Assembly (NCBI RefSeq): GCF_006274605.1
Contig: NZ_CP040846.1
Span: 248,001 to 312,000 of the forward strand
Direction of reading: 5' to 3'
Length of the DNA stretch: 64,000 bases
Source of the DNA: Thermococcus indicus
GTDB lineage: Archaea; Methanobacteriota_B; Thermococci; Thermococcales; Thermococcaceae
Made by a program: the position numbers and the translations under genes. Under the pieces are notes generated by a model, which was not told the origin of the DNA, searched no databases, and worked only from the letters and a program-made list of their open reading frames with translations. Positions 37,367-45,494 of this stretch are shown piece by piece. Each line of letters begins with the position of its first letter. Within the stretch, counting starts at the first letter, position 1.

Positions 37367-38557
37367 ATGGCGAAGGTTATAGTTGACGCTCAGGCTGCGA
37401 GAGCGATAGGCAAGGGTGCGATGATAGTTTTCAAGAAGGGGGTCGTGAGAACCGAGGGCGAGATAAGGCCGGGTGACATAGCGGAGGTCTACACGCGCGG
37501 GGGTAAGTTCCTGGGCAGGGGATTCATCAACCCGAACTCCAACATCATGGTCAGGCTCATAACCCAGGACGAGCACACGGAGGTTAACAAGGAGCTCTTC
37601 CGCGAGAGGATCATGAGGGCTAACGAGTACCGCAAGAAGGTTCTCGGCTACGACAAGGCATACCGCATGGTGTACGGCGAGGCGGACTATCTGCCCGGCC
37701 TCATAGTTGACCGCTTCAACGAGATTGCATCCGTCCAGATTTCGAGCATAGGCATGGAGAGGTTTAAGCTCGACGTTGCCGAGGCAATAATGGAGGCCGA
37801 ACCGGAAATCGAGACGGTCTTTGAGAAAAACACAGGACGCTCAAGGCGCAGGGAGGGCCTGCCGGAGATAGAGAGGGTTCTGCTGGGAAAGGAGAAGTAC
37901 CGCACCATAATCGAGGAAGGAAAGGCCAAGTTCATCGTGGACATGCGCGGTCAGAAGACCGGCTTCTTCCTCGACCAGAGGGAGAACCGCATCGCTTTGG
38001 AGAAGTACGTCAAGCCTGGGATGAGGGTTCTCGACGTCTTCACCTACACCGGTGGCTTCGCAATACACGCGGCTGTTGCTGGAGCTGACGAAGTTGTCGC
38101 CGTCGACAAGTCCCCTTGGGCGATAAACATGGTGAAGGAGAACGCCAAGCTCAACGGCGTGGATGACAGGATGAAGTACGTCGTGGGGAGCGCGTTCCAG
38201 GTCATGGAGGACATGATAAAGAGGGGCGAGAAGTTCGATGTCGTGATCCTCGACCCGCCCGCCTTTGTCCAGCACGAGAAGGACCTGAAGCGCGGGCTCA
38301 GGGCGTACTTCAACGTGAACTACGCGGGCATGCAGCTCGTTAAGGAGGGCGGCGTTCTGGTCACCGCATCCTGCTCCCAGCACGTCGATATGCAGGCCTT
38401 CAAGGACATGGTTATTGCGGCCGCCGCAAAGGCCGGCAAGTTCCTCCGGCTCCTTGAGCCCTACAGGACGCAGGCCCCCGACCACCCGATACTGATGGCC
38501 TCTAAGGACACCGAGTACCTCAAGGCGCTCTTCCTCTACGTGGAGGACATAAAGTGA
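37367..38557 (+). CDS. Class I SAM-dependent rRNA methyltransferase, RlmI-like with PUA domain
   Basis: 396 residues. The N-terminal ~75 residues form a PUA-type RNA-binding domain (IVFKKGVVRTEGEIRPGDIAE), followed by the EEHG-like linker domain and a Rossmann methyltransferase (GMRVLDVFTYTGGFAIHAA for SAM; VILDPPAFVQHEKDLKRG as motif IV; ASCSQHVD as motif VI with the cysteine typical of m5C enzymes). This architecture is that of RlmI/YccW-type rRNA m5C methyltransferases. The exact rRNA target in this organism is unknown. Confidence 0.87.
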   Translation: MAKVIVDAQAARAIGKGAMIVFKKGVVRTEGEIRPGDIAEVYTRGGKFLGRGFINPNSNIMVRLITQDEHTEVNKELFRERIMRANEYRKKVLGYDKAYRMVYGEADYLPGLIVDRFNEIASVQISSIGMERFKLDVAEAIMEAEPEIETVFEKNTGRSRRREGLPEIERVLLGKEKYRTIIEEGKAKFIVDMRGQKTGFFLDQRENRIALEKYVKPGMRVLDVFTYTGGFAIHAAVAGADEVVAVDKSPWAINMVKENAKLNGVDDRMKYVVGSAFQVMEDMIKRGEKFDVVILDPPAFVQHEKDLKRGLRAYFNVNYAGMQLVKEGGVLVTASCSQHVDMQAFKDMVIAAAAKAGKFLRLLEPYRTQAPDHPILMASKDTEYLKALFLYVEDIK

Positions 38558-38628
38558 TGTTCGGGACGATGAGGAGAATGCACCTCCACTGAACCCGGCA
38601 GCTGAATGATGAGAAAAAGGGTCCGAGT

Positions 38629-38657
38629 CCCGACCGAAATCCTTTTTTATTTGGTCG
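38629..38657. terminator. Hairpin between convergent methyltransferase genes
   Basis: CGACCGAAAT and ATTTGGTCG can pair (one bulged G) around a loop CCTTTTTT, so either strand gives a stem plus a T or A tract. It lies between two convergent genes and probably serves as a bidirectional terminator. A second arm pair GGTCGTT (38653-38659) and AACGACC (38695-38701) offers an alternative fold. Confidence 0.4.
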
Positions 38658-38703
38658 TTTGAACGGCCGAAATCACGGGAGTTCTGGTCGCCATAACGAC
38701 CGA

Positions 38704-39447
38704 TTATAGCTCAAGCATCAAACTGTGCCTCCACCGCGTTCCGGCCCTGAACTTCACGTCCCTTACTGAGTAGCCTAACTCTTTCCCCTTTTCCTCTATG
38801 GCCTCTATCAGCGGCTTCTTGTCCGGAAGGAATAGGGCAGCCTTGCCGCCGGGCTTCAAATAGTCCAGAGCCTCCTCGATAAGCCTCACCGAGAAGGCCT
38901 CGCCGTGTTCCCCTCCCCCAACGCCTTCCCTCTCTGTCAAAACGCCCCTCGTCGGCCTCTCGTAGTAGGGCGGGGCGGAAAAGATTACGTCGAACTTTTC
39001 CCCTTCCGGGACCACTCCCCTGATTATTCCACCGTCGCTCTTGATCAGCCTGACCTTCGCTCCGTTTCTCCTTATGTTGGCCTTTGCGTAGGCGAAGAAC
39101 TCCTCGTCGAGCTCCGTGGCGGTAACGTCGCAGTTGAAGAGCTTCTCAGCCATGAGTGCCATCATGGCGGTATGGCCGGTTCCAATTTCCAGAACCCTCT
39201 CGCCCCCACGCAGGAAGGTCTTAATGAAGAGGTATCGCGAAACTGGGGTAGTCACGAGCCCGCGCGGGTGGTACTCTATCTCCAACCCAAAGAGGGCCTT
39301 CGCTATGGCTTTGTTGTACAGTATCCTCGCTTCCCTGTTCGAGAGGTCAAGCCTTCCGCGCTCGTCGAGGTATTCTTTCAGCTCCGGAAACAGCTTCACG
39401 GCCTCTTTTACCGGCAGTCCCAGTTTTCCGTCCTTCCAGGCTGGCAT
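38704..39447 (-). CDS. SAM-dependent methyltransferase of the RlmF/METTL16-like group
   Basis: 247 residues. The SAM site is VLEIGTGHTAMMALMAEK, and the catalytic motif is FSAPPYYERP, an APPYY variant of the (D/N/S)PP(Y/F) motif of N-methyltransferases acting on adenine or guanine. The N-terminal DLSNREARILYNKAIAKA segment resembles RlmF-like proteins. I infer an RNA m6A-type activity. It is convergent with the other methyltransferase and 29 bases upstream of the serpin gene on the same strand as read leftwards after it. Confidence 0.78.
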   Translation of the reverse strand: MPAWKDGKLGLPVKEAVKLFPELKEYLDERGRLDLSNREARILYNKAIAKALFGLEIEYHPRGLVTTPVSRYLFIKTFLRGGERVLEIGTGHTAMMALMAEKLFNCDVTATELDEEFFAYAKANIRRNGAKVRLIKSDGGIIRGVVPEGEKFDVIFSAPPYYERPTRGVLTEREGVGGGEHGEAFSVRLIEEALDYLKPGGKAALFLPDKKPLIEAIEEKGKELGYSVRDVKFRAGTRWRHSLMLEL

Positions 39448-39476
39448 GGAAAAAGTTGGAGATGGGGCTTAAAAGC

Positions 39477-40757
39477 TCATTCCCTCGGATCCACCAGCCT
39501 GCCCATGAAGAGCACCGCTCCGGTTTCCCTATCGATGATCAGGAACAGGAACGGGTGGTCTGCCCTGAAGACTTTGTACTCCGGCTCCTCCCTCGGTGCA
39601 GAGGCGGCGAAAACTATAACAGCCGTCGCCGCGGCCGCCTCGGTGCCGTTCTCGGCGACGCTTATGAAGGTCTTGTGTATCACGTCGCTTATAAAGAGCC
39701 TCTCGGCATCGGTGATTCCCGAGAAGTTCGCCCCGTCGCTGAAGGCCTTCTCCATGCCCATGTCGATGAGCGGCTTCTTTAACGAGTAGCTTTTCTCAAA
39801 CCTGAACTTCGGAACCGTCACGTCAACGAACTCCGGCTTCATGCTCCCCCTGAGCTCCCGGATGAACTCCGGCGTGAGCTTCCCCTCGATGCCGGATGGG
39901 GAGTTATCCCTGGGCAGTATGATGAGCATGCTCAGCCTTCCCCCTTCGTAGGGCATCTCGAGGGCCTGGAGCTCGTCGTTCTCGGTGTAGTTGAAGGTTG
40001 CCCTCTGGTGCATCATGGGGGCGGTTATTTTCTCGCCCGAGGCGAGGGTGAAGCTCTCGTTGGCCGTGTCCCTCGGGTCGAACCTGCTCGACCAGTTTGC
40101 CTTAAAGTAGATTGCGTTCGTTATCACGAGCCTCGTGTACTCGTTCAGCGCGCCCCTTGGAATCAGGTCCCTTATCCTGCCCCTCGTCTGTTCCTCGGCC
40201 CAGCGGTTTATCTCCTCCGCCGCTCCGTCCGGGTCTTTAACGAAATCAACGCTCCTCACGTCGCCCGTGTAGAACTCCCTGATTATCCAGAGGTACCGCC
40301 CGTTCACCGGGTACTCCTTCTGCACCCAGAGCGCGTTGGCGGTGCTGAGGACGTAGGGCCCGTCCGATGGATTCAGGGAGAGCACCAGGTATCTGAAGCC
40401 CGTCCACCTAACCTCATCGTTCCCCGGCAGATGCAGGACTTTTTCCATCTCCTCCCTCGTCGTTCCGTTGGCTCCCTCGTAGGCCATCGCCAGGGCAACC
40501 TCCACGCTGTAGGGCGAGAAGAATACGTTCCCTCCCTCCGCGCTCAGCTCGCGGTAGAGTTCGAAGGCAAAGGCGTTCAGGCCCTCAACGACCGGCCTTT
40601 CCTGCCCCTCCTCCAGAACATCGTACTTGGTCATCGGGGGAGTGAACGTTTTGCTCGAGGAATCCGGAGGAACCGTTGACGTTCCACCGCCTCCATTGGC
40701 TATACAGCCGGACGCAACGACAATGAATATAAGAATGGCCGCCAGTACGTACCTCAT
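39477..40757 (-). CDS. Serpin (serine protease inhibitor), lipoprotein
   Basis: 426 residues, full serpin length. It opens with a signal peptide and lipobox VVASGC, then a Gly/Ser/Pro linker and the serpin fold (NVFFSPYSVEVALAMAYEGA, FKANWSSRF). The reactive-centre hinge is canonical (NGTEAAAATAVI), so it should be inhibitory. The scissile bond should fall about 10 residues later, in AASAPREEPEY. C-terminal FRADHPFLFLI and GAVLFMGRL are diagnostic. Serpins are rare in archaea but known in Thermococcus. Start ATG 40757 has GGGTGA; the GTG nine bases earlier overlaps that site. Likely protects surface proteins from proteases. Confidence 0.93.
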   Translation of the reverse strand: MRYVLAAILIFIVVASGCIANGGGGTSTVPPDSSSKTFTPPMTKYDVLEEGQERPVVEGLNAFAFELYRELSAEGGNVFFSPYSVEVALAMAYEGANGTTREEMEKVLHLPGNDEVRWTGFRYLVLSLNPSDGPYVLSTANALWVQKEYPVNGRYLWIIREFYTGDVRSVDFVKDPDGAAEEINRWAEEQTRGRIRDLIPRGALNEYTRLVITNAIYFKANWSSRFDPRDTANESFTLASGEKITAPMMHQRATFNYTENDELQALEMPYEGGRLSMLIILPRDNSPSGIEGKLTPEFIRELRGSMKPEFVDVTVPKFRFEKSYSLKKPLIDMGMEKAFSDGANFSGITDAERLFISDVIHKTFISVAENGTEAAAATAVIVFAASAPREEPEYKVFRADHPFLFLIIDRETGAVLFMGRLVDPRE

Positions 40758-40844
40758 GCGGTTCACCCTGGGTTATCTTGGGCGGGATGATATAAATGGC
40801 TGGCGATGGTTTCAATCGAGTTTGAAACAAAATGGGAAGAAGGG

Positions 40845-42113
40845 TCAGAGAAGAGCCAGGGCGGCCATGACCTTGGCGTCCTCAACCATGTTCTTTATCC
40901 AGGCGTACTCGTTGGGCTGGTGGGCGGTTTCATCGAGCGTCGCCCAGACGACGGCCGGAATTCCAAGCTTCCTGAAGTAGGCCGCGAAGGTTCCGCCTCC
41001 TATTCCTCCGACCTTGGCTTCCTTTCCGCGGAGCTTCCTGAGCGCCTCCTGGAGGAGCTTCACTATCTCGCTGTTCGGGTCGGTTGGGGTCGGGGCGTCC
41101 ATGCGCTGGAGGATCTCGAACTCTATCTCCGGCAGAACTTCGCCGTCGAACTCCTTCCTGTACTTCTCCCTGACCTCCTCGGCCAGCCTCTCGGCGTCGG
41201 CAAGGATATCGTCTATGCTGTACCTCGGCAGAATCCTGCAGTCGAAGACGACCTCGTGCTCACCCGGTGCTATGTTCGGGCTGTCGGCCGGGCCGCGAAC
41301 CATCGTCGGCTCGAAGGTGCTCTCCGGCGGGTCGAACAGCTCGTCCCTCTCGCCGTACTTCTCATGGAGCAGCTTGTCGAGGTGGTAGGCGAAGTCGAGG
41401 GCGACGCGGTGGGCGTTCAGGCCTTTGTCGGGCATGCTGGCGTGAACCTGCTTGCCCCTGACCTTGACCCTGAGCCAGAGGATGCTCTTCTCGGCGACTT
41501 CGATGAAGGTGCCCTCCTCGTTTCCGCCGTCCGGGACGAGAACCAGGTCGTCCTTCCTGAACAGCTCCGGGTGCTCCCTCATGAGCCACTCGACGCCGTA
41601 CTTGCTCCCGGTCTCTTCGTCGCTGACGAAAGCCAGGATGACGGTCCGCTTCGGCCTTATCCCGAGGTTCATCATTGCCTTTACCGCGTAGAGGGAAGCC
41701 ACAAGGCTCTGCCCGTTGTCCTCGCTTCCCCTGCCGTAGACCTTCCCGTCCTTGACGACCGGCTTGAAGGGCTCGGTGACCGTCCACTTGCTCATGTCCC
41801 CGGGCGGAACGACGTCTATGTGGGTGAGGATCCATATCCGCGGGCTCTTCTCACCGTTCTGGCCGTAGTAGTAGGCGAGAATGCTCGGTCTGACTCCATT
41901 TTTCGCCCTCTCATCTGGTGCGTTGTAGACCTCGACCTTGTCGAAGGGCCAGTCTTTTATTATCTCAAGCAGCTTCTGCGCCTTGTCGTACTCGCCCTCG
42001 TAGCCGTAGTCCGGGCTTATGGCGGGTATCTTGATCAGTTCGACGAGGGCCTTCACCATCTCGTCCTGGAGCTTCTCAATCTCCTGCGAGACCTTCTCAA
42101 GGGCTTCGCTCAT
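40845..42113 (-). CDS. M20-family metallopeptidase/deacylase
   Basis: Cytoplasmic zinc hydrolase, 422 residues. Two-metal ligands are visible in order: THIDVVPPG (His, catalytic Asp), GRGSEDNGQ (bridging Asp), SDEETGS (catalytic and ligand Glu) and a C-terminal ETAHQPNEY (His). The family covers carboxypeptidases, ArgE and DapE; lack of arginine or lysine operon context here and the OPT neighbour favour a peptidase. GGTGAT precedes ATG 42113, thirteen bases after the PqqD-like gene, so they are cotranscribed. Confidence 0.88.
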   Translation of the reverse strand: MSEALEKVSQEIEKLQDEMVKALVELIKIPAISPDYGYEGEYDKAQKLLEIIKDWPFDKVEVYNAPDERAKNGVRPSILAYYYGQNGEKSPRIWILTHIDVVPPGDMSKWTVTEPFKPVVKDGKVYGRGSEDNGQSLVASLYAVKAMMNLGIRPKRTVILAFVSDEETGSKYGVEWLMREHPELFRKDDLVLVPDGGNEEGTFIEVAEKSILWLRVKVRGKQVHASMPDKGLNAHRVALDFAYHLDKLLHEKYGERDELFDPPESTFEPTMVRGPADSPNIAPGEHEVVFDCRILPRYSIDDILADAERLAEEVREKYRKEFDGEVLPEIEFEILQRMDAPTPTDPNSEIVKLLQEALRKLRGKEAKVGGIGGGTFAAYFRKLGIPAVVWATLDETAHQPNEYAWIKNMVEDAKVMAALALL

Positions 42114-42126
42114 GGTTATCACCACC

Positions 42127-42462
42127 TCACTCTAATTCATTCGTTCTTTTAAACTCAATCAGATATCTCTTCGCCAGCTCGAAAAGAAACGTCACCAGGC
42201 GCTCGTAGAGGGGCTCCGCGTTCTCCCCAAAGCGTGCCTTCAGGGCCTTGCCTATCTCCTTCACCGTTCTCCTGCCGTCACACAGCTCCCACGTGTAGGC
42301 CCCCATCTCATCGAGCTCTATCCTCCTGTAGTCCCCGTGGAGCCTCCTGGCCAGAAAGTCCAGCTTTGAGTCCATGGGAATCAGGAGGTAGTACCTCCCT
42401 TCGATCTTCCTCAGCTCGATCTTCTCGTTGCGCACTGGAACGAGGTTCATGTACTCTTCCAT
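42127..42462 (-). CDS. PqqD-family (RiPP-recognition-like) protein
   Basis: 111 residues. The C-terminal ~80 residues match the PqqD winged-helix pattern: YTWELCDGRRTVKEIGKAL then a long helix FGENAEPLYERLVTFLFEL. PqqD proteins bind leader peptides for radical SAM enzymes, but no such enzyme is adjacent. It sits between an OPT oligopeptide transporter and an M20 peptidase on one strand. GGAGG seven bases before ATG 42462 fixes the start; ATG 42468 would be only one base from it. Peptide binding is inference. Confidence 0.75.
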   Translation of the reverse strand: MEEYMNLVPVRNEKIELRKIEGRYYLLIPMDSKLDFLARRLHGDYRRIELDEMGAYTWELCDGRRTVKEIGKALKARFGENAEPLYERLVTFLFELAKRYLIEFKRTNELE

Positions 42463-42513
42463 GCTCATTCCTCCGGCGTTCAAAATTTAAAGGTTGGGAA
42501 AGAAAAGGGGAAA

Positions 42514-44388
42514 TCACTTCTTCCTGCCCGTCATGTAGAGCCAGAGCGCTATTCCTGCAAGGAGGATAACTCCCAGGATGTTGCTGCTGAAGCCCGAGCT
42601 CGGTGCCACGCCTGCAACGATGAGGGCTGCGAAGAATATGCCCATGAGGGCCTCACCGGCGATGAGTCCCGCGGCGCCGAGGACGCCCGGGTCGGTCGGG
42701 TTCTCCCCTTCTTCGTTCCTGGACTTGGTGACGAAGTGCTTGACGAGACCGCCGATGAATATCGGAACGCCGAGGCTGAGCGGCAGGTAGATACCGACCG
42801 CGACCGGCATGACTGGGGTCCTGAACTTGGAGCCCTTCATGGCGAGTATCTCGTCGAGGATTATGAGTGCTATGGCTATTCCAGCGCCTATGTATATCAT
42901 GTTCCACTCGAGGTTGCCGGTGAAGACACCCTCGGTGACCTTGGCCATGAGGAAGGCCTGCGGGGCGGCGAGAGCGTTTTCCTTGGCGGTTGGGGTTCCC
43001 GCTATACCGTAGGCCTGGATGAGCAGGTTGAGGACCGGGGCCATGACGAGGGCGGCGAAGAAGGTTCCGACCATCTCGAATACCTGCTGCCTCTTGGGGG
43101 TGGCGCCGACCATGTAACCGGTGGCGAGGTCCTGCATGGTGTCACCTGCTATTGCTGCTGCCGTACAGATAACGGCCGCGACGAGTATGGTCGCCGCCAT
43201 GCCCTCCATCCCGCTGAGGCCGAGGGCCTTGAGGGCGAAGGCGGTGAAGAGCAGGCTCATGATGGTGATTCCCGAGACCGGGTTGTTGGATGAACCGACG
43301 ACACCCGCGAGGTAGCCGGCTATCGAGCTTCCGAGGAAGCCGACGATGAGGAGTATCACCGCCATTATTGCCGCGATTCCCACCGAGCCGATGATGTGGA
43401 AGTAGAGCAGGAACAGCGGGACGACGAAGGCCGCTATGAGCACCAGCACGTAGTTGAGCGGGAGGTCCTCCTCGGTCCTGAGGATTGCCTCGCCGGACTG
43501 CTTCCTCTTGGCGACTTCAAGGCCGGCCTTGATGCCCCTCCTTATCGGGTTCCTGAGCTTGATGAGGCTCCAGAGACCACCGACGACCATCGCGCCGACA
43601 CCCATGTAGCGGATCTTGGTGCTCCATATGGTCCACGCGAGGTCGAGCGGGCTGAGGTCGGTGTGACCCATCTGGCCGGCATAGATTGGGATGGCTATGA
43701 ACCAGGCTATGGCGCCTCCGAGGAAGACAAGGAAGGCTATGTTGAGGCCGACGATGTAGCCGACAGCGATGAGCGCCGCGGAGAGGTCGCTTCCAAGGTA
43801 GTAGACGCGGGAGCCGACCATCTTGGCGGCCTCAACGGTTCCCGACCAGAGGCCCGAGCTTCCGAAGAGCTTGAAGAGGCCTCCGAAGATTCCACCGTAG
43901 AGTATCGGTTTGGCGTGGCTTCCTCCCCTCTCGCCGGCTATGAGGACCTCGGCGCAGGCCATACCCTCGGGGTACGGGAGCTTCTCCTCGACTATGAACG
44001 CCCTCCTGAGAACGATGGTGAAGAGCGCACCGAGGGAACCACCGAGCGCCGCTATGATTGTCACTATGTAGTACGGGAAGGTCGTGTAGTAGCCGAGGAC
44101 TACGAGCGCCGGGAAGGTGAAGATTACTCCCGCCGCTAGCGACTCACCGGCTGAAGCAGCGGTCTGAACCATGTTGTTCTCCAGGATGTTCCTGTCCTTG
44201 AAGGCGAAGAGTATCGCCATCGATATGACTGCCGCTGGAATGCTGGCACTGACGGTCATACCTGCGTACATCCCGAGGTATGCGTTTGCTGCACCCATCA
44301 CTATCGATAAAATAACACCCAGAACAAAGGCCTTAACCGTGTACTCCGGCAGAGACTTTTCGGGCGGTATGTACGGTTTAAACTCCAT
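42514..44388 (-). CDS. OPT-family oligopeptide transporter
   Basis: 624 residues with about sixteen hydrophobic segments, the archaeal/bacterial OPT length. Recognisable family blocks include GAANAYLGMYAGMTVSASIP near the N-terminus, LPYPEGMACAEVLIAGERGG, and DTMQDLATGYMVGATPKRQQ in the second half. Secondary, probably proton- or sodium-driven uptake of short peptides or metal-chelate peptides. First gene of a minus-strand cluster OPT, PqqD-like, M20 peptidase and probably the serpin. A TATA-like TTTTTAATTTG lies upstream (44434-44446 on the minus strand). Confidence 0.92.
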   Translation of the reverse strand: MEFKPYIPPEKSLPEYTVKAFVLGVILSIVMGAANAYLGMYAGMTVSASIPAAVISMAILFAFKDRNILENNMVQTAASAGESLAAGVIFTFPALVVLGYYTTFPYYIVTIIAALGGSLGALFTIVLRRAFIVEEKLPYPEGMACAEVLIAGERGGSHAKPILYGGIFGGLFKLFGSSGLWSGTVEAAKMVGSRVYYLGSDLSAALIAVGYIVGLNIAFLVFLGGAIAWFIAIPIYAGQMGHTDLSPLDLAWTIWSTKIRYMGVGAMVVGGLWSLIKLRNPIRRGIKAGLEVAKRKQSGEAILRTEEDLPLNYVLVLIAAFVVPLFLLYFHIIGSVGIAAIMAVILLIVGFLGSSIAGYLAGVVGSSNNPVSGITIMSLLFTAFALKALGLSGMEGMAATILVAAVICTAAAIAGDTMQDLATGYMVGATPKRQQVFEMVGTFFAALVMAPVLNLLIQAYGIAGTPTAKENALAAPQAFLMAKVTEGVFTGNLEWNMIYIGAGIAIALIILDEILAMKGSKFRTPVMPVAVGIYLPLSLGVPIFIGGLVKHFVTKSRNEEGENPTDPGVLGAAGLIAGEALMGIFFAALIVAGVAPSSGFSSNILGVILLAGIALWLYMTGRKK

Positions 44389-44678
44389 GGCTGCACCCCC
44401 ATGGGTTGAGCATAATTAACTGATTACTATCAAATTAAAAACATTTTGCCGAGTCCTTGTTTTTAAAATTCTAAAGTCGAACCTTTACATTTTTATATTG
44501 CCTAAGGTTATATGGACTTCCTGTATGTTCCCATCTGATGGACATTGTGTTCCAGTCGAGTTGTGTGGATCTGCAATCATACACATGTGGCCAGAAAGTG
44601 CATGGCATTGTAGGGCAATGCCTTATATACTCTTGGAGTGATACTCCTACGTCTGCAAAAGAAAGCGGGGGTGGCGGT
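44389..44678. promoter_or_regulatory. Divergent intergenic region between OPT and MBL genes
   Basis: 290 bases, AT-rich next to OPT. A plus-strand reading frame can be extended to 44538, but the strong TATA at 44623 and the ribosome-binding site at 44667 place the true start downstream. An inverted repeat (44604-44622) abuts that TATA. I see no separate gene. Confidence 0.45.
44604..44629 (+). promoter_or_regulatory. Inverted repeat plus TATA box for the MBL-fold gene
   Basis: GGCATTG (44604-44610) and CAATGCC (44616-44622) form a perfect 7-base dyad with a 5-base spacer, ending exactly where TTATATA (44623-44629) begins. Predicted transcription start is near 44653 and the TTG start is at 44679. 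A protein on this dyad would cover the BRE and block or recruit TFB. Confidence 0.55.
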
Positions 44679-45494
44679 TTGATAGAGATTACCTTCCTTG
44701 GCAGCGGTGGTGGAAGGTTCATCACCATAACGCAGTTCCGCTCCACCGGTGGGTTCCATATTCGTGCCAGCAAGAACATCTACGTTGACCCGGGGCCGGG
44801 TGCACTGGTTCGCTCCTGGAGATACAAGCTCGACCCGAGGAGGCTGGACGCAATATTCGTCTCCCACAGGCACGTCGACCACTGCAACGATACGGAGGTC
44901 ATGATAGAGGCCATGACAGGCGGGGCTTTGAAAAAGAGGGGTATGCTCATAGCATCGAAGAGCGTCGTGTACGGCGATGAGACACACACTCCTGCGGTCA
45001 GCAAGTACCACATGGACGTCCTTGAGAGCATCCACATACCCGAACCGGGAAGCAAGATAGCCATCGGTGATGAAGAGCTGATAATAACCCCCACCGTACA
45101 CTCAGACCCCACGACGATAGGATTCCGCATGAAGACCCGCTACGGTGACATATCCTACATCCCGGACACGGCTTACTTCGATGAGCTCGTAGAGTGGCAT
45201 GATGGTTCGAAGCTTCTGATAGCCGCCGTGACGAGGCCTAGGGATATGGGGATACCCTATCACCTGAGCACCGATGACATCGTCATGATGCTCAAGAAAA
45301 TGAACGAGAAGCCAGAAGTTCTTGTGATGAGCCACATAGGGATGAAGATGCACTTCGCGAACCCCTACAAGGAGGCCAAGTACATAGAAACCGTCACCGG
45401 CGTTAAGACGTACGTCGCTAAGGAGGGCTTCAGGGTCATGGTGGAAAAGAACGAAATCTCGGTGAGAACTCTCAGACCCGCGAGGTTCGTTTAG
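44679..45494 (+). CDS. MBL-fold metallohydrolase
   Basis: 271 residues. Metal ligands: SHRHVDHCND (HxHxDH), TPTVHSDPTT (His), SYIPDTAYF (Asp) and MSHIGMKMHF (His). It opens IEITFLGSGGGRFITITQF, the usual MBL first strand. It belongs to the general hydrolase branch, not the RNase J or CPSF types (no beta-CASP domain). Start assigned to TTG 44679, with GGGGGTGG at 44667-44674 and a TATA just upstream. Stop overlaps the convergent phosphomutase stop by four bases. Substrate unknown. Confidence 0.78.
   Translation: MIEITFLGSGGGRFITITQFRSTGGFHIRASKNIYVDPGPGALVRSWRYKLDPRRLDAIFVSHRHVDHCNDTEVMIEAMTGGALKKRGMLIASKSVVYGDETHTPAVSKYHMDVLESIHIPEPGSKIAIGDEELIITPTVHSDPTTIGFRMKTRYGDISYIPDTAYFDELVEWHDGSKLLIAAVTRPRDMGIPYHLSTDDIVMMLKKMNEKPEVLVMSHIGMKMHFANPYKEAKYIETVTGVKTYVAKEGFRVMVEKNEISVRTLRPARFV

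Noticed and set aside
38554-38634. Confident C/D box sRNA call
   Set aside because: Three box-like motifs are present but the terminal D box is imperfect and spacer lengths are off, so it is kept only as a low-interest observation.
44538-44678. Upstream extension of the MBL-fold protein
   Set aside because: A TATA box at 44623-44629 and ribosome-binding site at 44667-44674 fall inside the extension, and the extra residues do not resemble the family.
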